A DNA stretch of 64,000 nt from Deltaproteobacteria bacterium. Its GTDB lineage: Bacteria > Myxococcota_A > Polyangia > Haliangiales > Haliangiaceae. The translations under genes and the position numbers were made by a program. The DNA is taken from positions 372,001 through 436,000 of the forward strand of contig JAHDIH010000005.1 in assembly GCA_020630875.1 (NCBI GenBank), read 5' to 3'. Under the pieces are notes generated by a model. That model ran no database searches. It was not told where the DNA came from and saw nothing but the letters and a program-made list of their open reading frames with translations. Positions within the stretch are counted from its first letter, which is position 1. Each line of letters begins with the position of its first letter. Below are positions 9,001-17,568 of this stretch, one piece after another.

Positions 9001-9974
9001 AGCGCCTGTTGCTGTAGGAGGAACGTCATCATGTACGCTTCGGCGGTCTTTCGAGGGCCTGGTCGATTGTTCAGAGCACGCGACTTGGCAGCCCGCATTC
9101 TTCTACCAAACTCATTGTAGCAGCCGATGGCGTCTTGGCTGTTCGTACGAAGTACCCGATTTAACAGTTGGCTGCACCACGTAGGGCTGGCAACGGAAAC
9201 GCCGCGCTGTTCCATCTCGCTTCGTACATAGCCTAATTCTTCGTAGGTTAACTCGAACAAGAACTCTTGAAATGCCGCGGCCTCCGCTTCTTCAACGTCG
9301 TCACGGGTGAAGAAATGCAGGAAGGAGTTAGGGCACCCTTTGGCAACCAACTCAAAGTACTCCGACGCTCCCACAAGAGACCCCATGGTTGGAAACGCGT
9401 TAGCTCTTGAGCTCCAAACCGCCTCAAGCATCGGACAAAAGTCAGCAATCGCCAACGAAGCGTTGTCCCATAAGGTGATGAGTTGTTTTGCAGCTTTCAC
9501 TGCGACGTCGTTACCTCCAGGGAGTAGAGACAGAAGTACTTCTTGGCCCAGGAGCGTATAAATCGCGAGTCGTAGTTCCTTGTCAATCGAGTCGTTGATT
9601 CGTTCAGCTTGGTTAGGCTCTATGGCGTTAAGGGCGATAAGAGCCGTCCTCAAAAATTCGATTTTGGCAAAAAGGAAAGCGCGCGCTACTACCGCTTTAC
9701 CTGGCAAATCCAAATTTAAGTCGAGATCGGGATGGCATAGGCGTTTGACAAGCACCTCCTTGGTGCGCGCCTGCCCAAAAAACGGACGGTCTTGAGCGAG
9801 TGGAATTTCTGAATCAAGAACGTATCCTAGTTCAATGAGCCTTCGCCATTGTCGTTTGATTACTTCAGAGTCTTTGGAAGACCACTGATGAATTTTTTCA
9901 AGTAGTAAGTCGAACAAGCGATTTTGCTCGGTGTTGAAGACGCCGAGCCTAATTTGTGCCGTGTTACTTTCCAC
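8997..9974 (-). CDS. hypothetical helical protein, coupled to MshEN-domain gene
   Basis: A 325-residue protein with no signal peptide or membrane span and no family that I recognise. It is predicted to be almost wholly alpha-helical, with Leu-rich stretches such as ELRLAIYTLLGQEVLLSLLPG and EFLFELTYEELGYVRSEMEQ. It starts at GTG 9974 inside the end of the MshEN gene (11 bp overlap), so the two are translationally coupled and likely work together, possibly in a cytoplasmic signalling or motility-related complex. That role is inference from context only. Confidence 0.8.
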   Translation of the reverse strand: MESNTAQIRLGVFNTEQNRLFDLLLEKIHQWSSKDSEVIKRQWRRLIELGYVLDSEIPLAQDRPFFGQARTKEVLVKRLCHPDLDLNLDLPGKAVVARAFLFAKIEFLRTALIALNAIEPNQAERINDSIDKELRLAIYTLLGQEVLLSLLPGGNDVAVKAAKQLITLWDNASLAIADFCPMLEAVWSSRANAFPTMGSLVGASEYFELVAKGCPNSFLHFFTRDDVEEAEAAAFQEFLFELTYEELGYVRSEMEQRGVSVASPTWCSQLLNRVLRTNSQDAIGCYNEFGRRMRAAKSRALNNRPGPRKTAEAYMMTFLLQQQAL

Positions 9975-11139
9975 GCTTAGCCTGCTTGATGAGCTCTGTA
10001 AATCTTGTTCCCGCGGAAGTCACTAACGCGTTAAGATCTGCGAGCGCGCGTACTCCCGGATGCGAGCGTGCGTTGAAGTCGGCATAGAGCACTGCTATAT
10101 TTTTTTTGGCCAACGTGATTGGTACAATCACGTATTGACGGGGGGGAATTAGATTTAAGCTGCTGCAGAACTGAGCGTCTGATGAAGCCTGCCTTGTGAT
10201 GGGACGCGGCGCGAGGGTGGCGCCTTGCATCCACACGGGGGCAAACATAGTAGTAGTTTCTTTCGCAATGTAGATAGACGAAGGGGCCACCGTTATTCCA
10301 GAAGCCATGTGTCCCTGTAGCGAGTCTCCGCGTACGACAAGAAACAGGGAGTGATCGAATCTACCCTTGCAGTAGCTAAGAATGGCTTTGATTACATCAT
10401 CCCTTGTAGAAGCACTGCCAATTTCGTTTTGAGCTGACTCTTTAGTCGTGGTGGACTGAGGTGCTTTTGCCAAGTCAAGTGGGCTCGCCAGTTGCATCGT
10501 TCCTCTAGGACTGTAGGAACTTAGATCTTTTTCGACCAAATCATCGTCTAGCGTGGTCAAAGTAAAACCTTGGTTTGTCATCGTTTTCGGCTTTGGAATA
10601 TCGCTTAGTGGCGACATCCCAAGCATCGTTTGTTTGTCTGTTGCAACATTTACGCTGTCTGCATCAAACGAAATATCCATCGATTTGTCTTCGTAACGCG
10701 GAGGAAGTGGGATCTTATAATACTGGTTCAGTTTGCGGAAAAGACCTACCTCGGCCATCACCGCGGGGACGACTCGATTCCCAATGACCTGCTCCAAGGA
10801 ACGTACGGTAGCTTTTGAGTACGGGTCTCGCATGACGCAAACGATGGTTGGCTGAGGGGCCGGCGGAGCGGCGAGGGGAAACGCGTGAAACCGAGCCGCC
10901 GCTTGTTGCGAAAGTAAGATCAACAGCCCCTTGTCGATTTTGGACAGGTGACGGGACATGGCGCCAGGAACCTGATGCTGGATCGCCAGCGCGGCCGTGA
11001 TGTCATCGATCGTTGCAAACCCGCAATCGATCAGATTGGTGCCAATTCTAGCACCACGTGATTTTTGAGCACCAAGTGCGGTTTGCAGTTGGGTCTTCGA
11101 GATGCGACGTTGCCGCAGCAATATTTCCCCAATACGCAC
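9964..11139 (-). CDS. MshEN (GspE N-terminal) domain protein without ATPase
   Basis: The first 150 residues form the MshEN/T2SSE-N domain: RIGEILLRQRRISKTQLQTA, RIGTNLIDCGFATIDDITAA and LAIQHQVPG are the characteristic repeats, which bind cyclic di-GMP in MshE and in some myxobacterial proteins. No secretion ATPase domain follows. Instead there is a low-complexity linker (about 170-260) and a C-terminal GAF-like region (about 265-385, FDHSLFLVVRGDSLQGHMASG and QYVIVPITLAKKNIAVLYADF). It is thus a stand-alone c-di-GMP-sensor candidate rather than a secretion motor. Start is GTG 11139. It heads a two-gene coupled unit with the helical protein downstream and follows a small membrane protein on the same strand. 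Confidence 0.82.
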   Translation of the reverse strand: MRIGEILLRQRRISKTQLQTALGAQKSRGARIGTNLIDCGFATIDDITAALAIQHQVPGAMSRHLSKIDKGLLILLSQQAAARFHAFPLAAPPAPQPTIVCVMRDPYSKATVRSLEQVIGNRVVPAVMAEVGLFRKLNQYYKIPLPPRYEDKSMDISFDADSVNVATDKQTMLGMSPLSDIPKPKTMTNQGFTLTTLDDDLVEKDLSSYSPRGTMQLASPLDLAKAPQSTTTKESAQNEIGSASTRDDVIKAILSYCKGRFDHSLFLVVRGDSLQGHMASGITVAPSSIYIAKETTTMFAPVWMQGATLAPRPITRQASSDAQFCSSLNLIPPRQYVIVPITLAKKNIAVLYADFNARSHPGVRALADLNALVTSAGTRFTELIKQAKRGK

Positions 11140-11153
11140 CTTCTAAGAGTACC

Positions 11154-11705
11154 CTAATCTGCAGGTCGAGGAGAACTACCTTGGGGAACGAAATGGCAGT
11201 AATGCAATTTGCGATTTCGAAGGACCCACAGCTCGGCGAGCAACCATATTCCCGCTGCGAAGAAGGATAAGGTGAGGCGATGTGCGCCTGAAAAGACGAG
11301 TATCAACCCCACCAGCACACCACCGAGCAACAACATGCCGTCAGAGTGGGTGAAATAGTGCAGGCTTTTGGCGTTTGGTGTCACGATAGATTTAATCGAG
11401 TTGTAAAGAGTTTCTGCGTGGTCCTCGTCGTTGCCAGTGAGTTCCAGCTCCCCGGTGTAGCTGGCTAACGTGAGAACCACCGCGCCTCTGTCATCACCGC
11501 CGCGAATTTCAATAGATGTTTTGGGGAGTGTTAACTCTTCGTTTTCATTGCCATCAATCACGTAACGGGGCTTGTTGCGCGACCATTTTCGTACGGCCTC
11601 ATCAAGCTGGGATAGAAGTTCTTGGGTGACGTGCATGGGAGGAATGTCTGCCTCCCATGTGTCGATTCCTTCTGTCACGTCTTCCACCAGGGGATCGTCG
11701 AACAA
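11154..11705 (-). CDS. hypothetical protein with two C-terminal membrane spans
   Basis: A 183-residue protein not recognised as any family. The N-terminal 120 residues are soluble and acidic. A hydrophobic hairpin follows (about residues 124-162, MLLLGGVLVGLILVFSG and LSFFAAGIWLLAELWVL), with a short basic tail. It sits 14 bp upstream of the MshEN gene on the same strand and is probably the first gene of that operon. The TTG at 11705 is the longest start; an ATG 23 codons downstream is possible, so the N-terminus is uncertain. Confidence 0.7.
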   Translation of the reverse strand: MFDDPLVEDVTEGIDTWEADIPPMHVTQELLSQLDEAVRKWSRNKPRYVIDGNENEELTLPKTSIEIRGGDDRGAVVLTLASYTGELELTGNDEDHAETLYNSIKSIVTPNAKSLHYFTHSDGMLLLGGVLVGLILVFSGAHRLTLSFFAAGIWLLAELWVLRNRKLHYCHFVPQGSSPRPAD

Positions 11706-11786
11706 TTAACGGTGTCAGGCAAGCGTAATTCGCACTTTCCATGATTTGGCGCTTTCCGATTCTTCCGAAATAGATAAGATTTACTC

Positions 11787-14330
11787 GTGATTGGCGAAGC
11801 GTACTTTTCTCAGAGCGGTAAGAAGATCCCATTTGTCGGGCGGCAACGCGAGCTGCAAGTGGTTCGAGATATTTCTATGCTCGCCCGATCGGAACGAATC
11901 TCGCAATTTGTTTCTATTACCGGGGCCAAAGGGGCTGGGAAATCTCGGCTGCTTCAAGAGTTGCACAAAGACCTCACCGAGCGCGACAAAAACATCGTAG
12001 TGACGCGAGCCACCGGCGGAGAAGGCGACATTCCTACCCAGTTGGTCAGAAGCCATTTCGATATTTATTTTCCTGCATGCAGTGCTGACGAAAAAGTAGA
12101 GCGAGCGGAAGCGAGTTGGGGAAGTATCGATGGGGTCACGCGCGACCTTTTGCTGGAGTGCCTTGGTGGTAATGGCAATCACGATACTATCTCGGTACTA
12201 CGCGAACTTCGCGGCGATTACGCTAAGGTTCGAAGTCGTATTTTGGCAAAGTTTTTGGCGGCGCAAGGGAAACGATATCCATGGTGCGCATTAATCGATG
12301 ATATCGACAAGGCTAGCTCACCGACGTGCATGGAGTTCTTAGACGAGTTGGCCCTTGCGGCTCGTGGGTTACCCATTTTGGCAGTTATTACGGCGCAGCC
12401 TTCATTTGCGAGCAGGCAAAAGTCATTTTTGGTGCAGGCGCAAGAGCACACAGGATGGATGCTTTCTCCATTGTCAGAGACGGACACAAGCAAACTGTGC
12501 CACATGCTTCTTGAGCAAAATCAGATAAACCAACAACTTACCGATGACGTGTGGGTGAAATGTGAAGGTAATCCTGGGTTTGTAGTTGATCTTGCGCACC
12601 GTTACCTTGCGGAGGGGGTGGTTGGTACCTCGGGCATCAATGCAAGCGCAATGCAAGCGACGCGATTGCCTCTGTCAGTGGAAGACGCAGTGGAAGCCCG
12701 TATTTCAAATCTAAGCGACAAACAACGTCGGGTCCTAGAAATGGGCGCTGTTTTCGGTAACGTTTTTTGGGCCTCAGCCATCGTCAGTATGTTTCGCCTC
12801 AGCGATGGTGGGCAAGCACGAAGTGGATCCTTTGAGGCAGAGCAAGACCCGTACAGCAAAGCGGTGTTAGCGATTGTGGAGGAGTTGGTAGATAACGACT
12901 ACCTTTTGAGACTAGGCCGAAGCGACTCTATGATGGGGGACGACGAGCTCGTGTTCAAACACAACCTGGAAAGGCAGCAGATAAGCAGTAACACCGATGC
13001 TGAGCATCGTAACCGCTACTATCGGTGGGCTGCTCAATGGCTTGAGACCAGATCGGGCAACGAAGAACAGTACGAAGCCTTGGCCATCCTTCATCGTGAA
13101 GCTGGAGATGCGGCTTCCGCTGGACAGTTTTACTTGCAAGCTGGCGCTCGCGCAAAACAGTCCGGGCAAGTCGAAAGGGCAGTAACGCTTTATCGTCAAG
13201 CGGAAGAGATGCTTCCACCTGATCAAGCAGCATCAAGGTTTGAAGTCTATCGAGAGCTAGGGCTGTGTGAAGAACTCGTTGGTAACATGGACGCTGCACA
13301 AAAGCAGTTTGCCGCCATGGAGAGGCTGGCTTGGCTCTACGATAACGCCCCCAAAGGAGGAGTAGCAAAAAGCCGACTGGGTCAAATCGAGCGAAGTATG
13401 GGAAACCTTGAAGGGGGAGAACGCTACTTTGCTGCAGCAAAGATTCTTTTCGAAGGCAGTGGGGATAAACTCGGCAGTGCGAACGTCATGCTTGAGCATG
13501 GCAAGCTGTTACTCCTACGGGGTGATGTGAATGCCGCAATTACACTGATCGATAGTTGCCTGCCGATGCTTCGTGACTTCGGGCGTAGAGAACGTTTTGC
13601 ACTTGCGCATTTGTATCTCGCACAAGCGTGCCAAAGCAGTGGTGACTACCGTAAATTCGTTGAGCATCTGGCGGAGTCGATTCGATTGCAATCCGATCTT
13701 AGCGATCGATTTGGTCTCATTCGATCAATGCTTGCGATGGCAGATAGTAAGTTGGTGGTTGGGCAAATTCATGATGCGAGGGCCCATTTGGACCAGTGCA
13801 TCGGTCTTGCAAAGTTTGTTGGCGACCGGCGGGCGGAAGCTATGAGTAATTTACTTCTGAGCGAGCTCTTATTTGAACAAGGCGACTTCTCCCAATCGAA
13901 AGCCTTGGCTGCCCAAAGTCAAACACTGTCCAGTCGAGCAAGTTTCGCTGTTGGGATTGGTGAGGCGTCTCGTGTATTGGCTCTGACACTTGCTGCTGAG
14001 GGAAATGCGGAAGCGGCTATCGATGAGCTCAAGCGCGCATCTCACATGGCTAGTGGAGCACCATTCGATGCACTGCTGTGTCGTTTAGAGTTCACAGAAG
14101 CACAAATTAGCGCTTCTTTTGGTGACCGGCAACTGGGAATAGAAGCTTTGCGAAAACGTAAATGGGGCAATCGTAACAACAAATTCGAAATTCTCCGCGC
14201 AGACATCAAGGCTGCTAACTTACTAGAACGCGCCGGACTCTCAGGTGATGCCACACGTCTTCGGGACAGCTTTAAACAAGCGCGCTACGGTTTGCAAATG
14301 GCGGTAAAGCAGAGACTCGCGAGTGCTTGA
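11787..14330 (+). CDS. AAA_16-type ATPase with TPR repeats
   Basis: An 847-residue cytoplasmic protein. FVGRQRELQVV and the Walker A GAKGAGKS (46-53) open an AAA_16/STAND-type ATPase domain, with a Walker B in ALIDDIDKA at about 165. A winged-helix-like part lies at about 285-330, and the C-terminal 430 residues are TPR repeats (for example AGQFYLQAGARAKQSGQVER and LEGGERYFAAAKILFEGSGD). The same ATPase-TPR module is usually fused behind Ser/Thr kinase domains in myxobacteria or adenylate cyclases elsewhere; here no catalytic N-terminal domain is present. Start is GTG 11787. The 3' end overlaps the CCA-adding enzyme gene by 8 bp. Likely a signalling scaffold; the ligand is unknown. Confidence 0.85.
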   Translation: MIGEAYFSQSGKKIPFVGRQRELQVVRDISMLARSERISQFVSITGAKGAGKSRLLQELHKDLTERDKNIVVTRATGGEGDIPTQLVRSHFDIYFPACSADEKVERAEASWGSIDGVTRDLLLECLGGNGNHDTISVLRELRGDYAKVRSRILAKFLAAQGKRYPWCALIDDIDKASSPTCMEFLDELALAARGLPILAVITAQPSFASRQKSFLVQAQEHTGWMLSPLSETDTSKLCHMLLEQNQINQQLTDDVWVKCEGNPGFVVDLAHRYLAEGVVGTSGINASAMQATRLPLSVEDAVEARISNLSDKQRRVLEMGAVFGNVFWASAIVSMFRLSDGGQARSGSFEAEQDPYSKAVLAIVEELVDNDYLLRLGRSDSMMGDDELVFKHNLERQQISSNTDAEHRNRYYRWAAQWLETRSGNEEQYEALAILHREAGDAASAGQFYLQAGARAKQSGQVERAVTLYRQAEEMLPPDQAASRFEVYRELGLCEELVGNMDAAQKQFAAMERLAWLYDNAPKGGVAKSRLGQIERSMGNLEGGERYFAAAKILFEGSGDKLGSANVMLEHGKLLLLRGDVNAAITLIDSCLPMLRDFGRRERFALAHLYLAQACQSSGDYRKFVEHLAESIRLQSDLSDRFGLIRSMLAMADSKLVVGQIHDARAHLDQCIGLAKFVGDRRAEAMSNLLLSELLFEQGDFSQSKALAAQSQTLSSRASFAVGIGEASRVLALTLAAEGNAEAAIDELKRASHMASGAPFDALLCRLEFTEAQISASFGDRQLGIEALRKRKWGNRNNKFEILRADIKAANLLERAGLSGDATRLRDSFKQARYGLQMAVKQRLASA

Positions 14331-15513
14331 TCCCGAGGCGATTCCTTCGGTAGTTCGAGAAGTTTGCAAGGTAATAGAAGCGGCGGGGCATCAAGCGGTT
14401 TGCGTAGGTGGTGCCGTACGTGACCTAATTCTTCAAGGGCAACCAGACGACTGGGACGTTGCTTCTAGTGCTATGCCTGAAGAAATTTCGAAACTTTTTC
14501 CAAATGTAATTCCCACCGGCATCCAACACGGCACGGTATCGGTGGTCCACAAGGGGATGGTCATTGAAGTTACCACTTATCGCGGGGAGGGGACGTATAC
14601 TGATGGCCGCCGACCCGATTCGGTGACTCTGGGAGTACCACTTCGTGAAGACCTGGCGCGCCGCGATTTTACGATTAACGCTATTGCTTTGAGACCGAGC
14701 GATATGTCGCTGCACGATCCGTTTAACGGTATGGCTGATATAAAGGCGAAAACCATTCGTGCGGTCGGAGACGCTAAAGAGAGATTCAAAGAAGATGGCT
14801 TGCGTATCTTTCGAGCGATACGTTTTTCATCCAAGCTAGGGTTTTCAATTGAAAGAAAGACCCTCGAGGCGGTCGCGAGTGAAAGAGAAATGTTACGCTT
14901 GGTCGCTTGGGAGCGAATCTTCGTTGAACTCACCAAAACGCTTAACGGCCAATGCCCGGAGAAAGCGCTGGACGTCGCTCGAGAGTCTGGAGTCTTGAGC
15001 TATCTTTTTCCCGACAGACAAGAGTGCAGTTTTCAACTTGTTGGCAATGTTCCCGTAGGTGATAGCCGTTTCGTAATGTTTTCGCACTTAATGTTTGGCG
15101 CAAGCCTTGCTAAGACAAGTAGTTTGTTCAAACTCAAACTTCCCAACAAGCTTGCAAGTAAAGTGGGCCGGATACTTCCTAGACTACAGGAGCTGCCCAA
15201 AAATGCCATGGAAACAAGGCAGGTTTTGTCGCAGATGAAAAGGGAAGACCACGAAAGCTATTTTCATTGCTTGGCGCAACTCAACCCTGAAATACATTCG
15301 ACTGCCTACAGCCAGAAAGACAATCCTCTGTGGATCTCGGACTTGGTCGTTGACGGTAGACAGATCGCAAAGTGGTATCCGACGCTTACAGGACGCAATT
15401 TAGGAGAGGCACTAAAATTTTTGGTTGATGAAGTCGTCAAAGATCCTTCAATAAACAACGAAGCTGCGATCAAAGAAAAGCTACTTAAATTTTCGCAGAC
15501 AGTTCAGCGCTAG
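14323..15513 (+). CDS. cca: CCA-adding tRNA nucleotidyltransferase / poly(A) polymerase family
   Basis: A 396-residue class II nucleotidyltransferase. CVGGAVRDLIL (residues 27-37) and DDWDVASSA (42-50, DxD metal-binding Asp) form the catalytic site. RRDFTINAIAL, DPFNGMADIKAKTIRAVGD and EDGLRIFRAIRFSSKLGF are the following motifs that hold ATP/CTP and tRNA. There is no HD phosphohydrolase domain. It adds or repairs the 3' CCA of tRNAs; a poly(A) polymerase role cannot be excluded from sequence. The enzyme fits this genome, because two of three tRNA genes in the window lack an encoded CCA. Start GTG 14323 overlaps the AAA-TPR gene, and the 3' end overlaps the convergent gene by 29 bp. Confidence 0.92.
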   Translation: MLDPEAIPSVVREVCKVIEAAGHQAVCVGGAVRDLILQGQPDDWDVASSAMPEEISKLFPNVIPTGIQHGTVSVVHKGMVIEVTTYRGEGTYTDGRRPDSVTLGVPLREDLARRDFTINAIALRPSDMSLHDPFNGMADIKAKTIRAVGDAKERFKEDGLRIFRAIRFSSKLGFSIERKTLEAVASEREMLRLVAWERIFVELTKTLNGQCPEKALDVARESGVLSYLFPDRQECSFQLVGNVPVGDSRFVMFSHLMFGASLAKTSSLFKLKLPNKLASKVGRILPRLQELPKNAMETRQVLSQMKREDHESYFHCLAQLNPEIHSTAYSQKDNPLWISDLVVDGRQIAKWYPTLTGRNLGEALKFLVDEVVKDPSINNEAAIKEKLLKFSQTVQR

Positions 15514-16837
15514 CATCTACAACAATACAGCCGGAAGAACCAATAACTACGGAGTGAGCGCAAAGTTTCTTGAAGTGCTCGCTTCTGCACGGCGCTACAA
15601 AAGAAATCCTTACGAGCAGATCGGCCAGAGCCTCTGTGTTGATACTGCTATCACTCTCTCTGGATGACTCGATCCTAGCGGCCAACCTCATCGCATCAGG
15701 TTGCCTCAGAGGCGCCACCTCCGCATGAGAGTCGCCACCGGCGGTCAAAACGATGATCCATCCAAGGTCTTTGTGGTTTTCAAGTTCGACACTGCACCGA
15801 CGACCTTCTGGTGGTGTTTCGCGCACAATTGCTGCAAATTCATCGTTGCCGCTCGCGCGTTGCAGACTCGCAAAAGCGCGCCGGACGTCTGCGGCAGACT
15901 CAAGCTCCGTTTCTACTAAACACCCTTTGGCTTCGGAGGCAACGCCGGGCCCCCACGTTTTCATTTGCACGGGGTAACCGGCCTTCTTGGCGATTCTCAC
16001 AGCGGCCGATGGAGTAGTCGCGACCGCCTGACGAATCACTTGAACGCCTAGGGAGGCCAGAAGAACTTTTGTTTCGTGATCGCCTGCGCGTAGACCAAGT
16101 TTACTGAGTTGGTTGTCCAGTCGAGGCCAGTCGGGAGATAACAGCTCAGCGTGACTGATATCAGCTGGTCCGAACTCCGAACTCTTCAGCCGTCTTCCTA
16201 GCGCTCCCCCATGCAGCACGGCAGCAATTGCGGCGTTGCTGCCGGTTAAATTGCTCGGGTTCTTTTGCAGTTCTAAACGCGCGGCAATTGGAAGCTGCAT
16301 GGCGCGAGTTTTTTTCGCTTTTCCGCTGTAGGAAACATCCACTAGCACCACATCGGTGGCTGATGAACTTTTACCGACAGGCAGCATCATGGAAAGCCAG
16401 CTGTTAGGATCGGTGATGAGTGAGTAGCTTGCTCCCGGTGGCACTCCGTGATGAGCGACAAGTACTAAGACTTCAATCCAAGCATCTAAGTGGTCGACTA
16501 CAATTGCCCCGTGAGCGCGAAGGTAAGCGCTCGCTATTTCGCATTCACGTACTTCCAACTCCGTGTTCGGAGGCTTGGAAAAAAGAACGATAGGAGTACC
16601 GCCGCTAGCTAGCTTGGTGGCGTGCTTGGCGATTCTGGCCGCCATTTTACTATTAAGCACTTGCTCGGGGCAGTACGCGATCGCCCCTATGGAGGCTGGG
16701 GGGGAATCCAGATTGCAAGGCTGAACGGACAGTCCGCGCTTTTCCAGCACCATTTCGAGGTCCTGTACTCCGACGCCATCGCCGGTGGCGAGGCCTACGC
16801 TGCCCGCATAGGGAGCGGCTAATGGTACTGCCGGCAC
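15485..16837 (-). CDS. degenerate acyl-CoA synthetase (NDP-forming)-like ATP-grasp protein
   Basis: A 450-residue protein that parallels the C-terminal two thirds of ADP-forming acyl-CoA synthetases. The first half resembles the succinyl-CoA-ligase-like flavodoxin domains (SVGLATGDGVGVQDLEMVLE). The second half matches an ATP-grasp domain: KVLLASLGVQVIRQAV, AKKAGYPVQMKTWGPGVASE with the expected Lys, and a C-terminal LADLLVRISFVAP followed by VVIGSSGCIVVDASAEL. The usual E-x-D-x-N-P metal motif is replaced by KLCAHSVV, and the N-terminal CoA-binding Rossmann domain is absent, so catalysis is doubtful. It may be a pseudoenzyme. Start is GTG 16837. It is convergent with the CCA enzyme gene. Confidence 0.7.
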   Translation of the reverse strand: MPAVPLAAPYAGSVGLATGDGVGVQDLEMVLEKRGLSVQPCNLDSPPASIGAIAYCPEQVLNSKMAARIAKHATKLASGGTPIVLFSKPPNTELEVRECEIASAYLRAHGAIVVDHLDAWIEVLVLVAHHGVPPGASYSLITDPNSWLSMMLPVGKSSSATDVVLVDVSYSGKAKKTRAMQLPIAARLELQKNPSNLTGSNAAIAAVLHGGALGRRLKSSEFGPADISHAELLSPDWPRLDNQLSKLGLRAGDHETKVLLASLGVQVIRQAVATTPSAAVRIAKKAGYPVQMKTWGPGVASEAKGCLVETELESAADVRRAFASLQRASGNDEFAAIVRETPPEGRRCSVELENHKDLGWIIVLTAGGDSHAEVAPLRQPDAMRLAARIESSRESDSSINTEALADLLVRISFVAPCRSEHFKKLCAHSVVIGSSGCIVVDASAELSAKI

Positions 16838-16932
16838 ACCTCAGAATCGGCTACCTGAGTAAAACATTCAAGTTTTTTGCTGAGATAGCGGACATTATTG
16901 TAAATCAACCCTCGAGTGGTATAGTTCACTAC

Positions 16933-17334
16933 ATGTCGCTGTTTGCTTGTCCTCGCTGCTCCGATGTACTTGACAGAAAAGAAGTAGAGTACTTTGAGAT
17001 TGACGTGTGCCCGACCTGTGCGGGCATTTGGCTTGATGCTGGTGAGCTTGTAAAGCTGGAACTGGCTGCCAAACCAAAGCTCATTGCTGAGCTGCAAAAC
17101 GGGGAAGCCGACGGCCCGGTGCCTCCTCCAAGCCAGAAAATATCTTGTCCTGCTTGTTCCGGAAACCTTGGGCAATTGGATGTGTTGGGCACTACGGTAG
17201 ATCAGTGCGGCAAGTGCCAAGGACTGTGGCTTGATCAGGGAGAACTTTCGCCTGTGCTGACAGCACTCCGGACCTCACGGAATCCTGGTTTGGTTAATCG
17301 CCTGATCGGAATCTCTCTCAATACCAACGGATAG
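16933..17334 (+). CDS. tandem zf-TFIIB zinc-ribbon protein
   Basis: A 133-residue protein with two TFIIB-type zinc ribbons. The first is CPRCSDVLDRKEVEYFEIDV then CPTCAGIWLDAGEL; the second is CPACSGNLGQLDVLGTTVDQ then CGKCQGLWLDQGEL. The repeated C-x2-C...C-x2-C-x-G-x-W-L-D-x-G-E-L pattern is the PF13453 family signature; function is unknown. The ATG at 16933 is the start that fits the first ribbon. The frame is open upstream to 16822, but that part overlaps the start of the divergent gene and looks non-coding. Confidence 0.85.
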   Translation: MSLFACPRCSDVLDRKEVEYFEIDVCPTCAGIWLDAGELVKLELAAKPKLIAELQNGEADGPVPPPSQKISCPACSGNLGQLDVLGTTVDQCGKCQGLWLDQGELSPVLTALRTSRNPGLVNRLIGISLNTNG

Positions 17335-17338
17335 TGAC

Positions 17339-17367
17339 TTGCTCGCCACTGAGGTTCAGGGTAGTTT
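17339..17367 (+). promoter_or_regulatory. tRNA-Thr promoter
   Basis: TTGCTC (17339-17344), a 17 bp spacer and TAGTTT (17362-17367) stand 9 bp before the tRNA. The same elements at the same distance precede tRNA-Glu. Confidence 0.55.
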
Positions 17368-17376
17368 TCCATCGTC

Positions 17377-17449
17377 GCCGATGTAGCTCAGTTGGTAGAG
17401 CAACGGTTTCGTAAATCGTAGGTCGCCGGTTCAAATCCGGCCATCGGCT
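17377..17449 (+). tRNA. tRNA-Thr (anticodon CGT)
   Basis: A full cloverleaf can be drawn: acceptor GCCGATG/CATCGGC, D arm GCTC...GAGC, anticodon stem ACGGT/ATCGT with loop TTCGTAA (anticodon CGT at 17410-17412), and T arm GCCGG-TTCAAAT-CCGGC. The discriminator base is T and no CCA is encoded, so the tail must be added by the CCA enzyme. It stands alone between two protein genes. Confidence 0.95.
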
Positions 17450-17568
17450 CTAGTGTTGTCGTCCATTGTCGACTTTGAAATTAGCAACGCTTTTCGCCAG
17501 CGCTCGATAGCTTAAGTGCTAATCAAAAGAACCCTTGTATCCGCGGCGAAAATCCGTAGAATTACTCA

